Below are positions 20,380-27,837 of a stretch of DNA of 64,000 nt, one piece after another (the stretch's first letter is position 1; every line of letters begins with the position of its first letter). The position numbers and the translations under genes were made by a program. The DNA is taken from positions 536,313 to 600,312 of the forward strand of contig NZ_BMUC01000001.1 of NCBI RefSeq assembly GCF_014649995.1. The letters are read 5' to 3'. The stretch is from Streptomyces griseoflavus. GTDB taxonomy: Bacteria > Actinomycetota > Actinomycetes > Streptomycetales > Streptomycetaceae. A model generated the notes under the pieces. The model saw nothing but the letters and a program-made list of their open reading frames with translations, was not told the DNA's origin and did not search any database.

Positions 20380-20757
20380 CTACAGCGGTACCGCCACCGC
20401 CTCGTACGCCGTCACCCGTACCGTCTCGTCGTCCAGGCACCGGCCCGACTCCAGGTCGAAGCGCTGCTTGAGCAGCGGGGAGGCGACGAACGGGCGGCCC
20501 CGGTGGGTGCCGGTCAGGCCCCGGGAGAGGACCGCGGCGCCGGTGAACGGGTCGCGGTTGTCGACGGCGAAGAGCCGGCCCGAACGGTCGGCGAAGACGG
20601 CGGCCTGACGGCCGTCGGGGAGGAGGGCCGCCACCCCGCGGCCCGGCAGCAGCGCGCTCAGGTCGCAGACCGTGAACCAGTCGTCCGCGAGGCGGAGCCG
20701 GACCTTCAGACCGGTGGTCTCCAGTGTCCGGTCGGTGGTCTCCAGTGTCGGGGTCAT
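20380..20757 (-). CDS. nirD: nitrite reductase small subunit NirD
   Basis: 125 residues. Rieske-like small subunit of assimilatory NADH nitrite reductase (DDWFTVCDLSALLPGRGVAA, FAVDNRDPFTGAAVLSRGL, VASPLLKQRFDLESGRCLDD). It lacks the Cys/His ligands of true Rieske proteins, as NirD normally does. Its ATG overlaps the nirB stop (ATGA at 20754-20757), so it is co-translated. The N-terminus has a near-perfect short duplication (TLETTDRTLETTG). Confidence 0.93.
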   Translation of the reverse strand: MTPTLETTDRTLETTGLKVRLRLADDWFTVCDLSALLPGRGVAALLPDGRQAAVFADRSGRLFAVDNRDPFTGAAVLSRGLTGTHRGRPFVASPLLKQRFDLESGRCLDDETVRVTAYEAVAVPL

Positions 20758-23351
20758 CGCGTGGCGGTTCCTTCCAGGACGTCGTCGGCGGGCCGCAGGC
20801 CGATGGCCAGCAGCGGCAGGTCGGGCTTCATCTGGTCGCGCTCGGGGACGAAGGCGACCACCGGGTCGGGGGTGTCGGGCGCGTTCACGAAGGACACGAA
20901 CCGGGCCAGCTTCCCGGGGTCGCTGATGGTCTCGGCCCACTCGTCGCGGTAGTGGGCGACATGGGCGGCCATCAGGTTCTCCAGTTCGTCGCAGATGCCG
21001 AGGGAGTCGTGCACCACGACGTCCCGCACGTGGTCCAGGCCGCCGGGGATCCGGTCCAGCCAGACGCTGGTGCGCTCCAGACGGTCGGCGGTGCGGATGT
21101 AGAACATCAGGAACCGGTCGATCAGCCGGACGAGTCCGGCGTCGGAGAGGTCCTGCGCGAGCAGGTCCGCGTGGCGCGGGGTGGCGCCGCCGTTGCCGCC
21201 GACGTAGAGGTTCCAGCCGCTGGCGGTGGCGATGACGCCGAAGTCCTTCGACCGGGCCTCCGCGCACTCGCGCTGGCAGCCGGAGACCGCCGACTTCAGC
21301 TTGTGCGGGGAGCGCAGTCCCCGGTAGCGCAGCTCCAGGTCGATCGCCATGCGCACCGAGTCCTGCACGCCGTACCGGCACCAGGTCTGCCCCACGCAGG
21401 ACTTCACCGTGCGCAGCGACTTGCCGTAGGCGTGGCCCGACTCGAAGCCGGCGTCCACCAGCCGGGTCCAGATGAGGGGCAGTTGTTCGACGCGGGCACC
21501 GAACATGTCGATCCGCTGACCCCCGGTGATCTTCGTGTAGAGGCCGAAGTCGCGGGCGATCTCCCCGATCACGATCAGCTTCTCGGGGGTGATCTCCCCG
21601 CCGGGGATGCGGGGCACGACCGAGTACGAGCCGTTCTTCTGCAGGTTGGCCAGGAAGTGGTCGTTGGTGTCCTGGAGGGCGGCCTGCTCGCCGTCGAGGA
21701 CGTGCGTGCTCGCGCCGATCGTGGGGGCGAGGGAGGCGATGATCGAGCCGACCGCCGGCTTGCAGACCTCGCAGCCGTCACCGCCCCGGGCGCCCTCCCG
21801 GCCGTGCCGGTCGAGCAGGTCCCGGAAGGAGGTGACGCGCAGCGCGAGGACGATCTCGTACAGCTCCTCGCGGGACTGGGAGAAGCAGCCGCACAGGCCC
21901 TTGTCGACCTCGACGCCGCTCGCCTCCAGCTCGGCCTCGACGAGCCTGCCCAGCACCTTGACGCAACTTCCGCAGGTCGTACCGGCCTTGGTGCACTTCT
22001 TCACCTCGGGCACGGTGGTGCACCGGTGTACGGTGACGGCCTCGCGGACGGTGCCCTTGCGGACGTTGTTGCAGGAGCAGATGATCGCGTCGTCCGGCAG
22101 CGCGGACGGGCCGAGCCGGACGGACGCCCCCGCACCGGCCGGCAGCACCAGCGACTCGGGCGGGACCGGCGGCACCGAGCCGGTGAAGGCCTTCAGCGTG
22201 CCGTACGCCTCCGCGTCGCCGACCAGGACGCCGCCGAGCAGCGTGCCGTCCCGGCCGACGACCAGCTTCTTGTACAGGCCCGCCCGGGAGTCGGAGTACA
22301 CGACGTCGAGGCAGTCCCCGGTGGTGCCGTGCGCGTCGCCGAAGGACGCCACGTCCACGCCGAGCAGCTTCAGCTTGGTGGACAGGTCCGCGCCGGTGAA
22401 CGCCGACCCGTCCCCGGCGAGGGTCGCCGCCACCGTCTCCGCCTGCTCGTAGCCGGGCGCGACCAGCCCGTACACCCGCCCGTCGGCGGCCAGCGCGCAC
22501 TCGCCGATCGCGAACACGCGCGGGTCGGTGACCGTGCGGCACTGCTCGTCGACCGTGATGCCGCCGCGTTCGCCGACGTCGAGTCCGCAGTCGCGGGCGA
22601 GCTGGTCGCGGGGGCGCACACCGGCGGAGAACACCACCAGGTCGGTGGCGAGTTCGGAGCCGTCCGACAGTCTCATGCCGGTGACCGCGCCGTCCTCACC
22701 GACCACGATCTCCTGCGTGCCCACCCCCGTGTGCACGCTCAGGCCCATGTCCTCGATGGTGCGCAGCAGCGCCGCGCCACCGCCCTCGTCGACCTGCACC
22801 GGCATCAGCCGCGGTGCGAACTCCACGATGTGGGAGGTCAGTCCGAGGCCCTGGAGCGCGCCCGCCGCCTCCAGGCCGAGCAGCCCGCCGCCGACCACCG
22901 CGCCGGTCGTCGAGTTCTTCGCGTACTCCTCGATCGCGAGCAGGTCCTCGATCGTGCGGTAGACGAAGCAGCCCTCGGCGTCCTTGTTCGGCACCGGCGG
23001 CACGAACGGGTAGGAGCCGGTGGCCAGGACCAGGACGTCGTAGCGCACGACCAGTCCGGAGCGGGCGGTCACCTCGCGCGCCGCGCGGTCGACGGCCAGC
23101 GCCGGGTCGCCGACGCGCAGCTCGATGCCGTGCGCCTCGATGAACGCGGGGTCCGTCAGGGACAGGTCCCCGGGTGTCCTCCCCGAGAAGTACGAGGTGA
23201 GCTGCACCCGGTCGTACGCCGGACGCGGCTCCTCGCACAGCACGACCACCCGGTGCGTGGCGGTCAGGCCGCGCTCGGCGAGCGCCTGGAGGAAACGCTG
23301 GCCGACCATGCCGTGGCCGACGAGCACGATGGTCGGTGTGTCCGTGGACAT
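20754..23351 (-). CDS. nirB: assimilatory nitrite reductase large subunit NirB
   Basis: 865 residues. Reduces nitrite to ammonium with NADH. The N-terminal FAD/NAD module begins TIVLVGHGMVGQRFLQAL. The BFD-like [2Fe-2S] motif is near 424-463 (ICSCNNV and AGTTCGSC). Siroheme/[4Fe-4S] ligands follow as CVGQTWCRYGVQDS near 651 and SGCQRECAEARSKDFG near 692. It overlaps the upstream oxidoreductase stop (ATGA at 23350-23353). The operon carries a GlnR-like operator upstream, consistent with nitrogen control. Confidence 0.96.
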   Translation of the reverse strand: MSTDTPTIVLVGHGMVGQRFLQALAERGLTATHRVVVLCEEPRPAYDRVQLTSYFSGRTPGDLSLTDPAFIEAHGIELRVGDPALAVDRAAREVTARSGLVVRYDVLVLATGSYPFVPPVPNKDAEGCFVYRTIEDLLAIEEYAKNSTTGAVVGGGLLGLEAAGALQGLGLTSHIVEFAPRLMPVQVDEGGGAALLRTIEDMGLSVHTGVGTQEIVVGEDGAVTGMRLSDGSELATDLVVFSAGVRPRDQLARDCGLDVGERGGITVDEQCRTVTDPRVFAIGECALAADGRVYGLVAPGYEQAETVAATLAGDGSAFTGADLSTKLKLLGVDVASFGDAHGTTGDCLDVVYSDSRAGLYKKLVVGRDGTLLGGVLVGDAEAYGTLKAFTGSVPPVPPESLVLPAGAGASVRLGPSALPDDAIICSCNNVRKGTVREAVTVHRCTTVPEVKKCTKAGTTCGSCVKVLGRLVEAELEASGVEVDKGLCGCFSQSREELYEIVLALRVTSFRDLLDRHGREGARGGDGCEVCKPAVGSIIASLAPTIGASTHVLDGEQAALQDTNDHFLANLQKNGSYSVVPRIPGGEITPEKLIVIGEIARDFGLYTKITGGQRIDMFGARVEQLPLIWTRLVDAGFESGHAYGKSLRTVKSCVGQTWCRYGVQDSVRMAIDLELRYRGLRSPHKLKSAVSGCQRECAEARSKDFGVIATASGWNLYVGGNGGATPRHADLLAQDLSDAGLVRLIDRFLMFYIRTADRLERTSVWLDRIPGGLDHVRDVVVHDSLGICDELENLMAAHVAHYRDEWAETISDPGKLARFVSFVNAPDTPDPVVAFVPERDQMKPDLPLLAIGLRPADDVLEGTATR

Positions 23352-24568
23352 CAGGAGCCTCCGTCGTTGGTGAGCAGGTGGAGCAGGGGCCCGCCGGCGG
23401 ACGGGAGCGGCTCTGCTCCCTCCCAGGCGCGCGCGAGGGCGCCGACGGTGCCGAGTTCGCCGACCAGGACCCCGCCGACCAGGCGGTCGTCCCGGACGAG
23501 GACCTTGCGGTAGGTGCCGCGGGTGGCGTCGGTGAGCTGCACGACGTCGTCGCCCGGCAGCGCCTCGGTCTCACCGAACGCGGCCAGGTCGAAGGAGCCG
23601 GGACGGCCCGGGAGGGTGAGCCGGGTCAGGGCGCGGGTGCCGGTGTAGCGGGCGGTGGTGTCCCCGGCGAGCAGCGCGGCGAGCGCGTCGGCCTGTTCCA
23701 GGGCCGGGGCGGCGAGCCCGTACACCGTTCCGTCGTGCTGGACGCAGTCGCCGATCGCGTGGACGCACGGGTCGGAGGTGCGCAGCTCGTCGTCGACGAC
23801 GATTCCCTCGCGGACGTCGAGGCCGGCCGCCCGCGCGAGCCCGGTGCGCGGGCGCACCCCGCACGCCAGGACCACGAGGTCGGCGTCGAGGGCGTACCCG
23901 TCGGCCATCTCCACCGAGCGGACCGTGCCGCCGACCGGGCGCACGTCCCGCACCCGGCACTCGGTGTGCACCTCCACACCGAGACCGGTCAGGTGGCGCC
24001 GCACGAGCGCGGAGGCGGCCGGGTCGAGCTGGCGTTCCATCAGCCGCTCGGACTGCTGGGCGAGGACGACCTGCGCGCCGCGCACGGCGAGCGCGCGGGC
24101 CGCGGAGACACCGAGCAGGCCGCCGCCGATCACCACCGCCCGCACCCCGGGCCGTACCGCTTCGGCCAGGCCCAGGCAGTCGTCCATGGTGCGGAAGGCG
24201 TGCACGCCCTCGGGCAGCTCCCGGCCGGCGGTGAACAGTCCGCGCAGCGCGGGGAGCACCGGGTTGGAGCCGGTGGCCAGGACCAGCCGGCCGTACCCGG
24301 TCACCGAGCCGTCCGCGAGGGTGAGGGTGCGGGCCGCGCGGTCGATGGCGGTGACCCGGGCCCGGGTGAGCCGCGCGGGCGCCGGGAGGGCGATCACCTC
24401 GGGGCTGTAGCGCCCGGCCAGCACCTCGGCGAGCAGCACCCTGTTGTACGGCCGGTGCTCCTCCTCGCCGATCAGCGTCACGGGCGTGCCGAGCTCGCCG
24501 AGCCGCCGGGCCAGTCGTACGCCCGCGAGGCCGGAGCCGATCACCACCACACGATCTGTCGAGGTCAT
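23351..24568 (-). CDS. NirB-like FAD/NAD(P) oxidoreductase, first gene of nirBD operon
   Basis: 405 residues with two Rossmann motifs: VVVIGSGLAGVRLARRL at the N-terminus (FAD) and AVVIGGGLLGVSAARAL near 140 (NAD(P)). PYNRVLLAEVLAGRYSPE matches the equivalent region of NirB. It corresponds to only the flavoprotein module of NirB and lacks BFD and siroheme domains. It is probably an electron-transfer partner for NasA nitrate reductase or NirB (NasB/NasC-like). Start-stop overlap with nirB puts it in the same operon. Confidence 0.85.
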   Translation of the reverse strand: MTSTDRVVVIGSGLAGVRLARRLGELGTPVTLIGEEEHRPYNRVLLAEVLAGRYSPEVIALPAPARLTRARVTAIDRAARTLTLADGSVTGYGRLVLATGSNPVLPALRGLFTAGRELPEGVHAFRTMDDCLGLAEAVRPGVRAVVIGGGLLGVSAARALAVRGAQVVLAQQSERLMERQLDPAASALVRRHLTGLGVEVHTECRVRDVRPVGGTVRSVEMADGYALDADLVVLACGVRPRTGLARAAGLDVREGIVVDDELRTSDPCVHAIGDCVQHDGTVYGLAAPALEQADALAALLAGDTTARYTGTRALTRLTLPGRPGSFDLAAFGETEALPGDDVVQLTDATRGTYRKVLVRDDRLVGGVLVGELGTVGALARAWEGAEPLPSAGGPLLHLLTNDGGS

Positions 24569-24591
24569 GCCGTCGAGCGTGCGGTGCGGGT

Positions 24592-24629
24592 GTTACCCGT
24601 CGGCATCCCCGCTGTTTCCCGCGCGGAAC
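24592..24629 (-). promoter_or_regulatory. GlnR-type operator upstream of nirBD operon
   Basis: On the minus strand the site reads GTTCC-n6-GAAAC-n17-GTAAC (elements at 24629-24625, 24618-24614 and 24596-24592). This fits the GlnR consensus gTnAc-n6-GaAAc, with a further half-site two helical turns away. It ends 23 bases before the operon's ATG. GlnR is the global nitrogen regulator of Streptomyces and is known to control nirB. The same spacing recurs at nasA. Confidence 0.7.
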
Positions 24630-24742
24630 GCTGCCCTCAGCGGGGGAGCGCCAGGGGTGTGAGGAAGCCGACCCGGGCGGCAACCTCAACAAACCCTCAT
24701 CTTGATGGACGCAGCATCTATCCGGTCCATAGGGTCACGACC

Positions 24743-25525
24743 ATGCCCGACATCTCGCTGACCACGGTCGTTCTGCTCTGCCTGGCCGCCCTCGCCGCCG
24801 GCTGGATCGACGCCGTCGTCGGCGGAGGCGGGCTGCTGCTCCTGCCGGCCCTGCTGCTCGGCCTGCCCGCCGGCACCCCGGCCGCGCACGCCCTGGGCAC
24901 CAACAAGGCGGTCGCGATCGTAGGCACCACCGGCGCCGCGGTGACCTACGCCCGCAAGGCGCCGGTCGACGTGAAGCTCGCCGTGCGGATCGGACTCGCG
25001 GCCCTCGCCGGATCGTCGGCCGGGGCGTTCTTCGCGGCCGGGATGAGCACCGAGGTCCTGAAACCGGTGATCATGGTGGTGCTGCTGGCCGTGGCCGCCT
25101 TCGTGATCCTGCGCCCGGCCTTCGGCACGGCCCCCGCGACCGGCCCGGCCACCCGCCGCCAGACCCTCGCCGCGATCGGCCTGGCCGGCATCGGCATCGG
25201 CTTCTACGACGGTCTCATCGGCCCCGGCACCGGTACGTTCCTCGTGCTGGCGCTCACCGCCCTGCTCCACCTCGACCTGGTCACCGCCTCCGCCACCGCC
25301 AAGATCGTCAACTGCTGCACCAACGCCGGCGCGCTCGCCACCTTCGCCTGGCAGGGCGCGGTGCTGTGGCAGCTGGCGGCCCTGATGGCGGTGTTCAACC
25401 TGGCGGGCGGCACACTCGGCGCCCACACCGCCCTAGAGAAGGGCAGCGGCTTCGTCCGCGTCGTCCTGCTGACGGTCGTCTTCGCCCTGGTGGCGAACCT
25501 CGCCTACGAGCAGTGGCTGGCCTGA
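24743..25525 (+). CDS. TSUP-family (TauE/SafE) membrane permease
   Basis: 260 residues, about eight hydrophobic segments. Family repeats are visible: AGWIDAVVGGGGLLLLPALL with HALGTNKAVAIVGTTGAAV in the first half, and GFYDGLIGPGTGTFLVLAL with ATAKIVNCCTNAGAL in the second. TSUP members move sulfite, sulfonates or other organic anions. Its divergent position from the nirBD operon hints at nitrite or sulfite handling, but this is inference. A short inverted repeat (TGGAC...GTCCA) lies between 24703 and 24730. Confidence 0.85.
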   Translation: MPDISLTTVVLLCLAALAAGWIDAVVGGGGLLLLPALLLGLPAGTPAAHALGTNKAVAIVGTTGAAVTYARKAPVDVKLAVRIGLAALAGSSAGAFFAAGMSTEVLKPVIMVVLLAVAAFVILRPAFGTAPATGPATRRQTLAAIGLAGIGIGFYDGLIGPGTGTFLVLALTALLHLDLVTASATAKIVNCCTNAGALATFAWQGAVLWQLAALMAVFNLAGGTLGAHTALEKGSGFVRVVLLTVVFALVANLAYEQWLA

Positions 25526-25597
25526 GACGTCCCGGCGGCGGGCCGGCCGGGCGCGCCCGTTCCCGCGGGCCCGCCGGGCCGCCTCCGCCGCGACGGG

Positions 25598-26248
25598 TCA
25601 GCGGCTGCCCGTCAGATGGGCGTAGACGACCACGTTGCCCCGGTAGCCGGTGGTGCGGGACCAGCCACCGCCGCAGGTGATGACCCGCAGCTCGGGGCGG
25701 TCCGCCGCCCCGTACACCCTCGTGTCGGGGAAGTCCTCGGCGTCGTAGACCTCGACGGCGTCCACCGTGAACACGGCCACGCCGCCGTCCCGCCGGTCCA
25801 CCTCGACGGTGCTGCCCTTGCGCAGGGCGCCCAGCGAGTAGAAGACGGCGGGGCCCTCGGCGTTGTCGACATGGCCCGCGACGATCGCGGTGCCCCGCTC
25901 GCCGGGTGTGGTGCCCGCCTCGTACCAGCCGGCGAGGTTCGCGACGTCCGCGGGCGGCACGTCGAGGCTTCCGGTGGCCGTCAGACCGAGGCCCGTCAGG
26001 GGCGCGTCCACGTCGATCGCGGGGATGCGGACGCGCAGCGGAGGGGAGGGCGGCAGCGCCGGGACCGGGGAACCGCCCGCGCTGCGGTCGTCGCCGGTGT
26101 GCGCCTCGGCGGCGGAGGGCTGTGGCGGTGGGTGCGCCCCGGTCCCGTCGCGCAGCAGCCACGTTCCCGCGCACAGGGCGAACACCGTGACGGCGGCTAT
26201 CGCTGCGTTGCCCGACCTTCCGGCCCGGTGGAACCTGCGGCGCTTCAC
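25598..26248 (-). CDS. class F sortase
   Basis: 216 residues. N-terminal signal anchor (AAIAAVTVFALCAGTWLL), a Pro/Ala linker, then the sortase beta-barrel from about 70. Catalytic triad candidates are His126 (AGHVDN), Cys192 (VITCGGG) and Arg203 (GYRGN). The VITC sequence in place of TLTC is typical of class F. The following gene upstream (26365-26931) encodes a secreted protein of the kind usually paired with these sortases. Confidence 0.88.
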   Translation of the reverse strand: MKRRRFHRAGRSGNAAIAAVTVFALCAGTWLLRDGTGAHPPPQPSAAEAHTGDDRSAGGSPVPALPPSPPLRVRIPAIDVDAPLTGLGLTATGSLDVPPADVANLAGWYEAGTTPGERGTAIVAGHVDNAEGPAVFYSLGALRKGSTVEVDRRDGGVAVFTVDAVEVYDAEDFPDTRVYGAADRPELRVITCGGGWSRTTGYRGNVVVYAHLTGSR

Positions 26249-26364
26249 GGACCGACCTCGATTCGAATCGGGCCCCGTGCCCCCCTCCGGGCCGCGAGGG
26301 GCGTCGGACCCGGAGGGGGAGGGGACTTGCGGTACCGGCGGGGACGGGCAGCGGAGGGTGCCCG

Positions 26365-26931
26365 TCAGATCCCGTCGCCTCTCGCCCGGCGATGCAGGAG
26401 CCAGGTACCGCCCGCGGCGGCGACGGCGAGAGCCGTCACACCGGCCGCGGTCTCCACGGGGTCGGTGCCCAGCGCGCCACCGACCCCCGTCTTCACACTT
26501 CCCCGGGGGTGCACCAGCTGTGCCTCCGGCGTCAGCGTCACCAGCAGGTCACCGGCCACCCGCCGGCCGCTCCCGGCGCACGTCGCGACGATCTCGTACC
26601 TCCCCGGCTGCGCGCCCGGCGGCACCTGGAACTGACCGATCGCGTCCCGCTCGTGGGTGCTCGGCGCGAGCGTGAACCGGCCGGCGCCCACCGCGGAGGC
26701 GTCGCCCGCGGCCGTGTCGTCGTCGCCGCACGCGTCGGTGTTCGCCGTGACCTGCGAGCCCGGCGCGACCGACGACGGGTACACCTCCAGGCTCCCGGCC
26801 GACGGCCCGCGGGACTCCGCGGCGTACGCGGGCGGCGCGGCGAGCAGCCCCGCGGTGGCCACGGCGAGCGCGGCGCCGGTCAGACCGGTCAGACCGGTGG
26901 CACCGGTCAGCAGCCGGGCGGTACGTCGCAT
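26365..26931 (-). CDS. secreted, membrane-anchored partner protein of class F sortase
   Basis: 188 residues. Signal peptide with a TGLTGLTG duplication, cleavage near AYAAE, an exported beta-rich domain (SLEVYPSSVAPGSQVTANTD ... GRYEIVATCAGSGRR) with two Cys that could form a disulfide, and the C-terminal segment GSVKTGVGGALGTDP followed by a helix and HRRARGD. I see no LPxTG motif. The KTGVGG stretch before the helix is a recurring feature of proteins encoded beside Streptomyces class F sortases. GAGGGAG precedes ATG 26931. Confidence 0.75.
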   Translation of the reverse strand: MRRTARLLTGATGLTGLTGAALAVATAGLLAAPPAYAAESRGPSAGSLEVYPSSVAPGSQVTANTDACGDDDTAAGDASAVGAGRFTLAPSTHERDAIGQFQVPPGAQPGRYEIVATCAGSGRRVAGDLLVTLTPEAQLVHPRGSVKTGVGGALGTDPVETAAGVTALAVAAAGGTWLLHRRARGDGI

Positions 26932-27414
26932 CGATGCTCCCTCGAGCTCACGAAGGGGACCCGGCCCGCGGCACCCCCATGTGCCGCCGTCGGACGCGTC
27001 CCTGCCTCTTCGAGGTAAGTGCCACCGCGTCGGTACCGCTCCCCGAGAACCGGCCGGGGCGGCGGCTGAACGGGTGTCGGACACCGCCGGACACGCGCTG
27101 CCCGCACCGTGTTTCAGCAGGTCACCGCAGCCGTGCCGGACAGGCGGGCGAAAGTACCCGAAGGGTGGGCGACGCGGCGGTGAACGGGTGACCGGGGCGG
27201 GCGCGGCGGCGGGGCGGGGCGCTCGGGCCGGGCGGTCGGGCCGCGCACCGGTGACGTCACGGGCTCGGGACGCGGCGGCGGCACGAGGCGCGGACGGGCG
27301 ACGTCGTGAGGCCGGGACACGGCGGACGCACGAGGTCGGGTACGGCGGACGCACGAAGCCGGACGCGGCGGCTGTCCGCAGCCGGACGCGGCGGCCGTCC
27401 GCAGCCCCGTCAGC
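26932..27414. repeat. 483-base gene-free region with two pairs of 23-bp tandem repeats
   Basis: No supported gene. At 27319-27341 and 27342-27364 a 23-base unit beginning ACGGCGGACGCACGA is repeated. At 27361-27383 and 27384-27406 another 23-base unit, GGACGCGGCGG(C/T) through GTCCGCAGCC, is repeated with one difference. Looser copies of GGACGCGGCGGC/GCGGACG extend upstream to about 27270. It sits between a secreted-protein gene and the 3' end of the cyclotransferase-like gene, both on the minus strand. Confidence 0.65.
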
Positions 27415-27837
27415 TCACCGCCGCTCCCGCCACTCCCCGCCCCCGACCGGTGTCCCCCGTGCCCGCAGCCGGGCGGCGACGGCGGGCGCGGCGACGTACA
27501 CCCACGCCCGGACCACCGCTCGGTCCGCGTCCCGGACGACCTCCTTCACCACCCGTTCGTACAGGTTGCGCGGATCGCCCGGCACGTACTCCTCCAGCCG
27601 GTCCAGTGCGGTGAGCAGCCCCGGGTACGCCTCCGGCAGCGCGGTCACCAGCTCCCCGCTCACCGCGCCGTCCGGCTCCTCGACGGCGTACGGGTACCCG
27701 GGCCCCTCGTACAGCGTCACGCCCCGCAGCCGGCCGGGTTCCTCGCCGAGGGTGCGGCCGCGCAGGAAGAGGTCGTGGTTGCGCTCGCCGGGGCGGAGCG
27801 TTCCGTAGACGAAGAAGGGGAGGATCACTGGTCTCAC
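27415..27837 (-). CDS. gamma-glutamylcyclotransferase (AIG2/GGCT-like) family protein
   Basis: 140 residues from a GTG overlapping the nasA stop (GTGA at 27834-27837). FFVYGTLRPGERNHDLF near 8-24 is the family signature (YGTLRxG), and GELVTALPEAYPGLLTALDRLEEY contains the conserved acidic residue (catalytic Glu region). Members cleave gamma-glutamyl amides or isopeptides. Coupling to nasA hints at a role in nitrogen metabolism, but the family has many activities. Confidence 0.82.
   Translation of the reverse strand: MRPVILPFFVYGTLRPGERNHDLFLRGRTLGEEPGRLRGVTLYEGPGYPYAVEEPDGAVSGELVTALPEAYPGLLTALDRLEEYVPGDPRNLYERVVKEVVRDADRAVVRAWVYVAAPAVAARLRARGTPVGGGEWRERR

Noticed and set aside
27319-27406. 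CRISPR array
   Set aside because: The 23-base repeats are directly adjacent with no spacers, and no cas gene is present.
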